DNA from: Dokdonella sp.
Lineage (GTDB): Bacteria; Pseudomonadota; Gammaproteobacteria; Xanthomonadales; Rhodanobacteraceae
Reading direction: 5' to 3'
Assembly (NCBI GenBank): GCA_019634795.1
Contig: JAHCAR010000008.1
Coordinates: 62,001 to 126,000 of the forward strand
DNA: 64,000 nt
A model generated the notes under the pieces. That model did no database searches and was not told the origin of the DNA. It saw only the letters and a list, made by a program, of their open reading frames with translations. Positions within the stretch are counted from its first letter, which is position 1. Every line of letters begins with the position of its first letter. The translations under genes and the position numbers were made by a program. This document shows, piece by piece, positions 18,422 through 26,796 of this stretch.

Positions 18422-19614
18422 TTCGACCTGCCCTCTATTAGCGCTGCACGCTGCGCACGCCGAATCGCAGCTACTTCTCGAAAGTCCTCTTCAAATACAC
18501 CTTCAGGCCACCAATCTAGATCACCATTTGCCTCAATCTTGACCCCACTAAGCTCACTGTGATCTTCCATCGGCTTTACAAAATAGAGGCGAAGACGGTC
18601 AGGGTCCATTACACCCTCAGCAACACGTCTCTGCAATCTAAGCAAAAAACCCTCCGAGTTTGTTTCGACGATGGTGCAACCTTCCGTCTTTGTCGCAGTG
18701 TCGATGAATAGGTCTGCCAATGGCGCCTGGGCGGCAGGATGAAGATGCAATTCGGGCTGCTCAACGATATCCAGGAAATCACCTTCTCCGCGAAGCTGCC
18801 GCCAGTACTGATGCGTCACCACGGGCAAGACCTGCTGAAGGCCTTCGCCGGACAGAGAAAGATTTGCTGAGTGCCTAGCCGAGCGAGATATTCGAAGTGC
18901 GAAGCTGGCACTATCTCGTTGCAGGGACAACCTCCATCCATCCAAATTCTCTTGATACCAAGCACCGACAAGCTCTGCCAAGCTATTGTCAGTGCGAAGC
19001 AGTTGTGGCGCCGCCTCCCCCCTACTGTCAAAGTCTCCGAACAACTCATTGGAGTATGCTGAAGCGATTGGGCTCCGCAATGGCCCGATGTGGACCATTG
19101 AATCAATCAAGCTTTTAGCTTCAGCTCTCCAGCTATCGAAAGCGGGATTCGACGGCAGTAGTCCACGGAATTCCTCGACCGGGCCATGCCTTACTCTAGG
19201 AACGGCTATGTCCAGGCGGACAGGCGATAGCATGGAGTAGGACCATATTCCAGGCGGATCCTCTACCGAGAACGCTCCAGCAATGTACAACGAAACATCG
19301 ACTTTTAGTTCCCCTATTACACTAGTTGCGTGTATTTTAAATCGCGGCTTACCGAAGAAGTCGCCTCCTGGCGCAATATCTAGGAAGTTTGCACCAAAAG
19401 ACTGCCCAGATACTTCCATCGGAAGAATTCTTCCATCATCACAGGCCAGCCCTCCCAAAAGCAAAAGAGGGAGCCTTGCCACTGCACTCTTTCCCGAATT
19501 GTTCTTTCCAAACAGAACTGTGAGTGGGGCGATATCCAACCTCTGGAGGCCAGAATCTGATGGACCAGAGTCAAAGACCTTATATTTGTCGAACTCTATA
19601 GATACTATCTTCAT
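18418..19614 (-). CDS. AAA/SMC-like ATPase with DUF3696-type carboxy end, first gene of the operon
   Basis: A 398-residue ABC/OLD-type ATPase. Walker A is VLFGKNNSGKSAV (about residues 34-46), the ABC signature is LSLSGEGLQQVLP (about 252-264), and Walker B with the switch is FLDIVEQPELHLHPAAQ (about 275-291). The carboxy end (GVKIEANGDLDWWPEGVFEE) matches the DUF3696 tail found on such ATPases. It has no TOPRIM domain of its own; the next gene supplies one. It probably senses invading DNA or infection and controls the two downstream proteins. A candidate promoter lies about 95 bp upstream in an AT-rich 264-bp gap. Confidence 0.88.
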   Translation of the reverse strand: MKIVSIEFDKYKVFDSGPSDSGLQRLDIAPLTVLFGKNNSGKSAVARLPLLLLGGLACDDGRILPMEVSGQSFGANFLDIAPGGDFFGKPRFKIHATSVIGELKVDVSLYIAGAFSVEDPPGIWSYSMLSPVRLDIAVPRVRHGPVEEFRGLLPSNPAFDSWRAEAKSLIDSMVHIGPLRSPIASAYSNELFGDFDSRGEAAPQLLRTDNSLAELVGAWYQENLDGWRLSLQRDSASFALRISRSARHSANLSLSGEGLQQVLPVVTHQYWRQLRGEGDFLDIVEQPELHLHPAAQAPLADLFIDTATKTEGCTIVETNSEGFLLRLQRRVAEGVMDPDRLRLYFVKPMEDHSELSGVKIEANGDLDWWPEGVFEEDFREVAAIRRAQRAALIEGRSK

Positions 19615-19707
19615 ATTCCGCCATTCTCACTACCATGTTTGACTCTGGTTTCCGGCGCAATGGGACCTAGTGCAGCTTCCTATATTTGCTCTGACAAGGC
19701 GCGTTGC

Positions 19708-19734
19708 AATCTACATGTTTTTGACTAATGTCAA
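19708..19734 (-). promoter_or_regulatory. Candidate promoter of the ATPase-TOPRIM-DUF262 operon
   Basis: On the minus strand a perfect TTGACA (19729-19734) is followed 15 bp later by TAGATT (19708-19713). The spacing is shorter than ideal, so the exact -10 is uncertain. The 19615-19878 gap is AT-rich and gene-free, and this is its best sigma-70-like pair. Confidence 0.3.
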
Positions 19735-19878
19735 TGAACGCCCATTTGATATGCGCTCGCTATTTGTATTTGCCGGAAAGATCGTGCTCCTCTCTCAAAA
19801 TAGGCCTTGATTATTGAATCTGTATGCGCCTCTGGACCTACCCAGCTCCTTTTTGTCCAATCCATTTTCCTTGGCAAT

Positions 19879-21228
19879 CTACGGTTTAGGTGGCGCGTAC
19901 CCTGCTTTTATCAATGCACTTCGAATGCGTGATGTCTCAAGCTTCCAAACCAAGAAATCCGTGCCTGTAATTGGATGATGATGCGCGATCGCTATTCTTA
20001 TCGGGGCTAGATTCGCTAACGATTTTAGCAACTCTGATTTGCTTGAAAAGACATGCCTAAAGACAGCTTCGTAGATAACATCAGCTCCAACAATCTTGCT
20101 GTAATCGCCAAAATTGCAGAATGCAATCAGATCGGCAGCTGGCCGACCAGCCAAGAGCGAGGTTTCGCGACGAGACCTCCAGCCTTTCACGATATTCTGG
20201 ACAAAAACCAAGTCCACCCAGGCCTCTCCAAAGCTCCTCTGCATGCTCTCAACAATGAATCGCCTGAAATGTTCTTCAAAATGACCAAGCGCCTGGAACA
20301 TCATAGCTCGCTGTCTTTGGGTAGCTGGCTCATCGTTCGCGAACAGTTCCGAATGAGGTGCCAGCACATCAGATTCTCGTCCCCCCTCCTCGACAGGGTT
20401 GACGCGCGCCGAAATTTCCTGAGTGTGCTCGAGATCCCGCTCAGAACGCACCTCACCATATCCATGACCCGTGCGCGCGAATATCTCGTCGATCGCGTCA
20501 AGAGGGAAAGAGCTTAGGTCGAGCGCGAAACCATGTTGGCGATATAGCTGCTCTCGAGAGAGTGCCGACGTTGTGTCGGCAAGTTCGGACGTGGCGATCG
20601 AACTCCAGTCACCCAGCATCTTCTTGATCTCGTCTATCGCATACGTGCCGAAAGGATCAAGAGAGCTGGCAAGATCCGCAACGCGATGTATGGCTGCGAA
20701 GTTCGCGGCCGATACTGCCGCATGTGATTCTGTGATCCAGGGCGACTGGATGTCCTGCATATCCTTCATGAGCGCAGACGTGGTGTCGGCTCCCGTCAGC
20801 CATCCAATCGCTGGACATTGGGATCGCTGCAATTCATCAATGAGGCGTTCGACCTCATGATCAAGCGGCATCCGGTGCTTAAACATCCCGTCACTCTGCA
20901 AGCTAGCAATAGTATCGACCAACTCGGCGTGCGGAACGAGCAATCCATCAACCTGAGCCTGACCTAGCGAGTTCGCTGCTACGGCGATGTCCTTGATGCT
21001 GGTCTCGTATCGCTTGGCGATGCCCGTAGCGCTCAGCTCATCCAAAGTCCGCTTGCTTGCTGCTTCGAGTGCGGACCCGGAGTACTTGAGCGCCTCGAGG
21101 AGCCCAGAATCAGCAGCCTTGATCGCTTTACTTGCGTCACTTAGGTACCGTTCGAGGTCACGCTGTTCCTTGAGAAATCGCTTCATCTCGTCCATTGGAG
21201 ACCACCATCTGCCAACCATATAGCGCAT
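19879..21228 (-). CDS. HEPN (Swt1-like) domain protein, probable RNase effector
   Basis: A 449-residue protein. The first ~300 residues are helical and Ala/Ser/Asp-rich with no family I recognise. The last ~120 resemble the Swt1-type HEPN domain: RFIVESMQRSFGEAWVDLVF, FCNFGDYSKIV, then PIRIAIAHHHPI, which supplies an R-x4-H motif near residue 420. HEPN proteins are metal-independent RNases frequent in abortive-infection loci. GGGAG six bases before the ATG at 21228 supports that start. The gene lies upstream of, and in the same direction as, the ATPase operon, but a 264-bp gap suggests separate control. Its base composition matches the island. Confidence 0.75.
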   Translation of the reverse strand: MRYMVGRWWSPMDEMKRFLKEQRDLERYLSDASKAIKAADSGLLEALKYSGSALEAASKRTLDELSATGIAKRYETSIKDIAVAANSLGQAQVDGLLVPHAELVDTIASLQSDGMFKHRMPLDHEVERLIDELQRSQCPAIGWLTGADTTSALMKDMQDIQSPWITESHAAVSAANFAAIHRVADLASSLDPFGTYAIDEIKKMLGDWSSIATSELADTTSALSREQLYRQHGFALDLSSFPLDAIDEIFARTGHGYGEVRSERDLEHTQEISARVNPVEEGGRESDVLAPHSELFANDEPATQRQRAMMFQALGHFEEHFRRFIVESMQRSFGEAWVDLVFVQNIVKGWRSRRETSLLAGRPAADLIAFCNFGDYSKIVGADVIYEAVFRHVFSSKSELLKSLANLAPIRIAIAHHHPITGTDFLVWKLETSRIRSALIKAGYAPPKP

Positions 21229-21289
21229 ATTCTACTCCCGTCGCATCCGGTACATTGGGGAACCCACGATTCGTGTGCGATCCGGGATG

Positions 21290-21500
21290 TGTGATCCGGG
21301 ACACCCTGGACCACCCCTGATTTCTCGGGCACTACAAAACGGGGACAATCCCTGGATGGAGGTGTCCGATGGAAAAGCGTCGTCGATTCACGGCAGAGTT
21401 CAAGCGAGAGGCGGTTCGGCTGTTCCGCGCAGCGTAGAAGCCGGCCGGCGAGTTAACCCGTGAACCAGCAACGGGGACACGCATGATTTGTCTGGGGAGC
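21290..21500 (+). mobile_element. IS3-family remnant at the right edge of the island
   Basis: A decayed insertion sequence. It retains the upstream GGGGACAATCCCTGGATGG region with a good Shine-Dalgarno (GGAGG) and the first codons of OrfA. The catalytic OrfB is missing and the sequence runs on into unrelated DNA after about 21500. It marks past recombination next to the HEPN gene. The rest of 21229-21605 shows only a small CTTAGC...GCTAAG hairpin at about 21570-21590. Confidence 0.65.
21369..21437 (+). pseudogene. Truncated IS3 transposase OrfA
   Basis: Twenty-two codons starting MEKRRRFTAEFKREAVRLFR and ending in TAG at 21435-21437. This is the characteristic amino terminus of IS3-family OrfA helix-turn-helix proteins. 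About 70 further residues and the whole OrfB are gone, so it cannot be active. Confidence 0.75.
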
Positions 21501-21605
21501 TTCTGGGTGTGATTGTCCAGCGCTGGTTGCCGGGATTTGACCCCGGACGGCCGGGCTTCCATCCTTAGCGTCACGAGCTAAGCCTTTCCAGGGAGAGAAA
21601 AAAGG

Positions 21606-22082
21606 ATGTCTACACGGCCGGACAACGACCTAGAGTATGCGGGATTTTGGATTCGCGTCGTCGCCTCCATTTTCGACGCGATTCTGATCATGACTATCAC
21701 TTACCCCCTTTTGGTCATGATCTACGGTTGGAGCTACTTCAGTGTTGACTCTCCACTTATCCAGGGGCCGGCCGATTTCCTGATTTCTTGGATCTTCCCC
21801 ATGGTAGCCACGATCGGGCTATGGATGGCCATTGAAGCCACACCAGGCAAGATTGCAATCAAGGCGCGCATAGTGGATGCCCGCACCGGCCGGAAGATCA
21901 GTTTTGGCCAGGCACTCCTCCGCTATCTCTGCTATTTCCTCTCGGCCATTCCATTGGGTCTCGGTTTTATTTGGGTAGCCTTCGATGAGAAGAAGCGCGC
22001 CTGGCATGACTTGCTGGCCGGAACCGTAGTGATTCGCTCCACAGAACGCGGGCCGCAGCCGGTGAGGTTTGGAGCCGGCTAA
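21606..22082 (+). CDS. RDD family membrane protein
   Basis: A 158-residue inner-membrane protein of the RDD family. The family's conserved Arg and Asp are in YAGFWIRVVASIFDAIL (about residues 11-27), followed by three hydrophobic segments. The second half carries ATPGKIAIKARIVDARTG and the closing DEKKRAWHDLLAGTVVI, both typical of RDD proteins. The role of the family is poorly defined, with ion exchange proposed for some members. A GGGAGA sits upstream of the ATG at 21606. It stands alone, just outside the defence-like island and between short repeats. Confidence 0.9.
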   Translation: MSTRPDNDLEYAGFWIRVVASIFDAILIMTITYPLLVMIYGWSYFSVDSPLIQGPADFLISWIFPMVATIGLWMAIEATPGKIAIKARIVDARTGRKISFGQALLRYLCYFLSAIPLGLGFIWVAFDEKKRAWHDLLAGTVVIRSTERGPQPVRFGAG

Positions 22083-22110
22083 GGGTAGTCAACCTAGGCC
22101 ATAGTGGAAA

Positions 22111-22360
22111 AAGCTCGGGGTCAAATCTTGAATCTTGAATTGAGCCGTTGTTTCGACAGCAGATCCGTTTTCCGCTGCTGGCAATGTGCACATCACTGTC
22201 CTCGCCGGAGGGAATCCCCGGCAGTCTTACGGACAAGGATTGACGCAATGGAGAGAGTGCACAACCAACCGAGAACGCTTGGGGTCAAGTCTTGAAACCT
22301 GAATCGGGCCGTTGTTTCGACAGCAGACCCGTTCTTCACTGCTGGCAATGCGCCGCGAAC
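22111..22360 (+). repeat. Two direct copies of a ~85-bp hairpin-bearing sequence
   Basis: Copy 1 (about 22111-22190) and copy 2 (about 22276-22360) share CTTGGGGTCAA(A/G)TCTTGAA, then GCCGTTGTTTCGACAGCAGA, a short loop, CTGCTGGCAATG. Each copy can fold on CAGCAG/CTGCTG with outer CGTTG/CAATG pairing. They fill the 316-bp gap between the RDD gene and the next CDS, and no gene is seen there. I tested them as integron attC sites and found no proper core sites. Confidence 0.75.
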
Positions 22361-22398
22361 CCCGCAGCCGAGGCGGGGTTCGCGACGCGACACGGGTG

Positions 22399-24042
22399 TC
22401 AGTCGCCGTCGAAGCCTGCCCTGAAGATCAGGTCGCCGGCTGCGAGGATGGCGATGTTGCGGTCTGCGGTGCGTGTCAACGCATCGCTGGTCGCGCGCAA
22501 CCGATAGTTTCCTGGGCTGTCGGCGGTGAGGTTGGCGAACGTCGCCAGGCCGTAATAGGTCGTCGCGTCCGTACCCATCAGCTGGGCGCCGGGCGGACCG
22601 TTGAAGATGTCGAGCACGACCGGCGATCCGCCGAGGACGCCTTCGTCGAAGACATTGACGACGGCGACTTCGAGGGCTGGCGCGAGCGGCTGGTTCGGAA
22701 CGCCGACGCCGGGAATGCGCAGGAACTCGATATCGGACCCGATGCGATCCGCGCGGTCAGCGGACACCTCGAGGTTGTCCAGGATGAACGGGCCTGCCGA
22801 CGGGGAGCTACTCGCGACACCGAAAACGAGTCGCCCCAAGCCGATACCGCTCGCCACGCCGTGCGCGCGTCCGCTCACGAGAGGGGTGCCGTCTCGGCTC
22901 ACGTCGTAAGTACCGGCGTCCATGTCGAAGGCGAGGCGGAGGTGATACGTCTGGTTGGCGACGTAGGACAAGCCCGGAACTGACACTACGCCCGCATCGT
23001 CGCTGATCGTGCCGGTTCCCCCGGTCCCTGACAGCGCGATTGTCGTGAAGTCGTGGGCCGAACCGTTGGCTTCACGTACGCCAATGTTGTATCCACCGAG
23101 CGCGCCGAACGCCACGTCGAATTCGACCACGACCGTACCGTTGGGAATTCCGATGTTGTCGAGGAATTGCCAGCGGCTGCTCTGCGCCGCGGCCGTGTTC
23201 ATGCTCGTTAGCGCGAGGGCGTTGTCGCCGGGCCCCTGGTTGATGATCTCGGTATCGAGTGCAGGGGCAATGGAGATCGGCTCGCCGGCTTCGGCGCCTC
23301 CTGTGCCTATCCCACTGCCGACGGTGGCTTCGTCGAAGTCGGCATAGAGAACAGTGCGCAGTGAGCGATCGGCCTGGACGTGCACGTTGTCGAGTTCGAA
23401 GGCCGCACCGCCCGACCCATTCGGGTAGCCGATGAACAATGAGCCGATACCTGACCCGCTGACGCCTGTCGGCTGATCAAGGGCGAGAATCCGGTCGTTG
23501 CGGGCAAGCGTGACCGTGCCGGCATCGAGATCGAAGCGCAGGTCGAAGTGCAGGCGTTCCCCGGCCGAAAAGCTGTTGTTGGTCAGCGTCATCACGCCGG
23601 CGGCCGTGCTGGCCGTAATGAATCCGTTGCCCAGCACATTGAGACTGAGGAAATCGGAGCCCGAGGAACCTTCCTCGCGAACGAGAACGCTGAAGAAGTC
23701 GAGTTCGCTCGGCGTGAAGTCGAATTCCATGCGCACGGTACCGCTCGCGACTTCGGCATCGCCAAGAAAGCCCCATTTGACGCGCCGCGCACCCGTCGTG
23801 CCGCTTTCATTGATGACACGAAGGTGGTTCTGGCTCGCGCTGTCCTCGATGACCGTGGCCGAGAGACCGCTGAGGTCGAACGGCTCGTTCAGCTCGGCAT
23901 CGCCCGTACCGATGGGCAATCCGGCGGGCTTGTTGTCGAAGTCGGCCTCGAGGAGGACGGTCGGGGAGGAAGGGGTGCCGGCAATGGCCGTCGGCGTGCC
24001 AGCCAGCAGGCCCAGGCCCAGCAGGATCCAGATCGAGCGCAT
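22399..24042 (-). CDS. Exported two-domain beta-sandwich protein with GFD-type C-terminal tail
   Basis: A 547-residue secreted protein. The signal peptide (MRSIWILLGLGLLAGTPTAI) is followed by two repeats of about 190 residues that begin alike (LLEADFDNKPAGLPIGTG / LYADFDEATVGSGIGTG) and each end FxLDN(V/L)xV. Both look like lectin/LamG-like or CBM-like sandwiches. A final domain (VVNVFDEGVLGG ... DRNIAILAA) leads to the extreme terminus GDLIFRAGFDGD. That tail matches three other exported proteins of this window. I chose the ATG at 24042 because GGAG precedes it by 7 bases and it gives the signal peptide. Binding partner unknown. Confidence 0.8.
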   Translation of the reverse strand: MRSIWILLGLGLLAGTPTAIAGTPSSPTVLLEADFDNKPAGLPIGTGDAELNEPFDLSGLSATVIEDSASQNHLRVINESGTTGARRVKWGFLGDAEVASGTVRMEFDFTPSELDFFSVLVREEGSSGSDFLSLNVLGNGFITASTAAGVMTLTNNSFSAGERLHFDLRFDLDAGTVTLARNDRILALDQPTGVSGSGIGSLFIGYPNGSGGAAFELDNVHVQADRSLRTVLYADFDEATVGSGIGTGGAEAGEPISIAPALDTEIINQGPGDNALALTSMNTAAAQSSRWQFLDNIGIPNGTVVVEFDVAFGALGGYNIGVREANGSAHDFTTIALSGTGGTGTISDDAGVVSVPGLSYVANQTYHLRLAFDMDAGTYDVSRDGTPLVSGRAHGVASGIGLGRLVFGVASSSPSAGPFILDNLEVSADRADRIGSDIEFLRIPGVGVPNQPLAPALEVAVVNVFDEGVLGGSPVVLDIFNGPPGAQLMGTDATTYYGLATFANLTADSPGNYRLRATSDALTRTADRNIAILAAGDLIFRAGFDGD

Positions 24043-24300
24043 CGAGTGCTCCAAGGAGAGTAAAGAGGGGGAGATCCCGCGCGTATCCGCGGGCATGCCG
24101 ATGCTGAGCCCCAGCCGAATTTGATGCTTGCAGGAGTTCTGAAATTGTTGTGAAAGGTTCGGACGGGCAAGTAAAGACGCCCAAAAGACTCGCCTGCGCC
24201 GAGTTACCGAGCCGCGGGACGGGTTAAGTCGGGTCGGAAAATGTTCGCTTCTCGAATCGCCATCCGAAACCCAAACAGCGATCTCCCGCCTGGGTTCCGA

Positions 24301-24425
24301 GCCACGAGCCGGAGATGACCCACAGACAGGACCTCGAGCGGAAGGGGCGCCGGATTCTTGCGTCGCGTCCGGGGGCAGCAGACACCGTGGCGAGCGATGC
24401 CATGTAGGGGCATTGGCGAGCGAAG
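24301..24425. repeat. Dispersed ~125-bp intergenic repeat, copy 1
   Basis: Within the 785-bp gene-free stretch 24043-24827, this segment starts GCCACGAGCCGGAGATGACC and shares GCGGATTC-like, GCGTCGCGT.., GGGCAGCA.A, CGAGCGATGCC.TGTA and GGGCATT blocks in the same order with 29954-30078. Identity is roughly two-thirds by eye. No start codon with a plausible gene lies here. Confidence 0.7.
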
Positions 24426-24827
24426 ACAGGGACATCCAAAATCCCGCGCCGATCCTACGCCAGCAATCGGCGATTTCCTACAGACATCCATCCCCCAGCG
24501 CGTCACGCTGGCGGCATGACGACCACACGCTTGCTCGTCGATCCGGACACATCCGGCTTCCATCCTTCCGCTGTCGAGGCTTCGTTCTGGACTATAGAAA
24601 GCTCACAAATTAGGTAGTACACTGAATCCAATGTGGGGTCGGGGCTCCGATGCGTTCGGTTCGGGGCAAGCCCAAGATGGAGGTGCCCGATGTCGCGTGT
24701 CCGTTGTTGGTTGCGTCGAAGCTTCGAGTCGCCGGTGGCTTTCATCAGACCGGTTTTATCGGTGTGCATCAGGGCTGGCGCAAGGTCTTCGGGACGAATA
24801 CCGGGCATCAAGGTGTCCACGGCTTTG

Positions 24828-26300
24828 ATGCCTATGGCCCTCCTCGTCGGGCTATCCGGCTGTGCCAGCATCGGGCAGGTCACCGGCGGTGATTGGGCGA
24901 CATCGCGATACTCGCAGAGCGAGACTGACGCGACGACCTCGTACTACAGGGGCGTCCATCGGGTTATCGTCACCTACAACGACGAAACCGGATCGACAGG
25001 CACGATCAACTACGGGCCGACATCGCGGCAGGTATCGCGAGGCGCCAGTCTCGGCGGGTGGTCGTATTCCGAAGACCATGGGGCGAACTGGAAATATGGC
25101 GGAAAGCTGGTGCCACCTCGCGGATGGGCAGCCGTGTGGGGTGATCCGGCCATCGTCACGTCGCGAACCCAATACGGTACGGTCTTCATTTCCAACCTGG
25201 CGTTTCCCGACGAGAAATTTCCGGCCGGAGGGGTGAACGGGCCGGTCAATGCCGTAGTCGGAGGTGCATGCATCTTTCGCTCGTTGGATGGGGGACAGTC
25301 ATTCCTTCCGTTCCAATGTGTGACGGACAAGAGTCCGGTACCGGGCGTCGTGGGTTCGTCCAGTGGCCATTTCTTCGACGGTGGATCGATGGCCGCCGCA
25401 CCCAATGGGGACATCTACGCGGCCTACGTTGATGTCGATACCTCTCAGATCATCATCTACCGCAGTGTTGGCGGGCAACTCGACTTCGCGCCGATGCCGG
25501 GACCGTTTGCGAGCTACTACGTGGCCTCGCATCCGCGAATTCGCGTCGGACCGGATGGAGCATTGTTCGTGATGGCGGTGGCGAAAGCTCGATCGGGTCC
25601 GAATCCGCAGTATTCGCTGGTCGTGAACCGTCTCTACAACGGAGCTTGGGGTATTCCGAAGGTTCTCGCCTTTGCGGCCGTCTATCCTGATGTCGACATG
25701 AATTCCAGTGTCCTTGGCGCGCCACTCAAGGTACGCACAGGGCCGCAGTTCGCGTTCGATATCGGAGCACGCTCTGAATTTCTCGACGACTCCGTGCGCT
25801 TTCTGGTCACACAGTACAACGATCGGGGTTGGCTCGTGATTCGTGGTGGTGTTTGCAGCTACGATCTGGGCAATTGCGGCCTATGGAAGGGCTGGACGTT
25901 CGGTGCGGATACCAGCCAGGGCTGGCGGCAGAGGATCGACAACTTCAATCCAGCGATTACGGCGTTCCCCGGAATCATCTTCGGTCCGGGACCAGGCTGG
26001 CAGGCATCGTTTCTCGTTCGCTACGGGGATTCGACCACCACGGTCGACGTGACGCGAGCCACCTTGGGGTACGTGAATGGTTCGGCATTCACGATCCCGG
26101 TGAACATCGGAGTCGATCGTCCGGTGTGTCCCGACCTCCGCGGCTACTGGGGTGACTATGACGCTCATATCCCGGTTGAAGTCTTGCCGAGCGGGGTGCG
26201 ATACATGCGACTTGCGACGGACTCCAGTGCAGGCTGCAACCAGCGTTGGACCTATCTGGGCCAGTCCCAGCACGTTCGTGGGCACCTTTACACCTACTGA
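24828..26300 (+). CDS. Lipoprotein with sialidase/BNR-like propeller
   Basis: A protein of about 490 residues. From the ATG at 24828 the signal MPMALLVGLSGCAS has a lipobox Cys near residue 12. The body reads like a sialidase-type beta-propeller: WSYSEDHGANWKYG and IFRSLDGGQSFLP are Asp-box-like (S-x-D-x-G-x-x-W/F) blades, followed by SGHFFDGGSMAAAPNGDIYA. No catalytic sialidase residues could be confirmed. The frame extends up to an ATG at 24690 with a strong GGAGG, which would add 46 residues before the signal; that stretch resembles the leader of the IS3 remnant, so the start is uncertain. A Cys-rich lipoprotein follows 10 bp downstream. Confidence 0.72.
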   Translation: MPMALLVGLSGCASIGQVTGGDWATSRYSQSETDATTSYYRGVHRVIVTYNDETGSTGTINYGPTSRQVSRGASLGGWSYSEDHGANWKYGGKLVPPRGWAAVWGDPAIVTSRTQYGTVFISNLAFPDEKFPAGGVNGPVNAVVGGACIFRSLDGGQSFLPFQCVTDKSPVPGVVGSSSGHFFDGGSMAAAPNGDIYAAYVDVDTSQIIIYRSVGGQLDFAPMPGPFASYYVASHPRIRVGPDGALFVMAVAKARSGPNPQYSLVVNRLYNGAWGIPKVLAFAAVYPDVDMNSSVLGAPLKVRTGPQFAFDIGARSEFLDDSVRFLVTQYNDRGWLVIRGGVCSYDLGNCGLWKGWTFGADTSQGWRQRIDNFNPAITAFPGIIFGPGPGWQASFLVRYGDSTTTVDVTRATLGYVNGSAFTIPVNIGVDRPVCPDLRGYWGDYDAHIPVEVLPSGVRYMRLATDSSAGCNQRWTYLGQSQHVRGHLYTY

Positions 26301-26310
26301 GGATTCTCGC

Positions 26311-26709
26311 ATGAAGCGCTGGCCGAGCGTTGGGGCGATCGTCTTGGTTCTGCTGACGGCGTGTGCTTCTCAGGGCGGCGCCGGGCCAACAGCGCAGGAA
26401 CGCGATATCGAGTCGGTTTCCACGCAGAAGATCAAGGCGGAGCCCACGCCTCCTTCGTCGACTGATCTGCTGACGCAGCAGCCACGGGTCGAAACCGACG
26501 GTACATGCGCGCCTCGATACAGTACGGGCCGTTGGGGGACCTGCGTCAATGGCAAGGTCTGCCGCGGGTTCGGCGTGAGGACCCACAATGGCAGCGTCGA
26601 GTGCAGTTGTTTCGGCGACTCAGGAGGGTGTCGCGAAGGCGAGCGTTGCGACGAGAAACTGCTCGCATGCGTGCCGGACGAAGAGCCTGACGAAGGGCGA
26701 TCCCGCTAA
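26311..26709 (+). CDS. Small cysteine-rich lipoprotein
   Basis: A 132-residue protein. The signal MKRWPSVGAIVLVLLTACAS ends in a lipobox (LTAC, Cys near 18). A Thr/Pro/Gln-rich linker leads to a module with eight cysteines (from GTCAPRYS through ACVPDEEPDE), enough for four disulphides, in the style of Cys-rich binding modules. GAGGA precedes the ATG by 6 bases and the gene is 10 bp behind the propeller lipoprotein, so the two are probably co-translated and located together in the envelope. Function unknown. Confidence 0.8.
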   Translation: MKRWPSVGAIVLVLLTACASQGGAGPTAQERDIESVSTQKIKAEPTPPSSTDLLTQQPRVETDGTCAPRYSTGRWGTCVNGKVCRGFGVRTHNGSVECSCFGDSGGCREGERCDEKLLACVPDEEPDEGRSR

Positions 26710-26796
26710 ATTCGCGCTCCCGAAAAAGGACTGGGGCCAGTCTTTGGGTTTTGAGTTCAAATAAAGTCCGGCCTCAGATCTTCATGGCCGCATGTC

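Noticed and set aside
22111..22360. Integron attC sites in the 21-31 kb zone
   Set aside because: No RYYYAAC/GTTRRRY core pairs at the ends of the hairpins and no integrase gene in the window.
24503..24883. A minus-strand frame (starts near 24883) resembling a protein 5' to the propeller gene
   Set aside because: It overlaps the lipoprotein start, has no Shine-Dalgarno and no recognisable domain.
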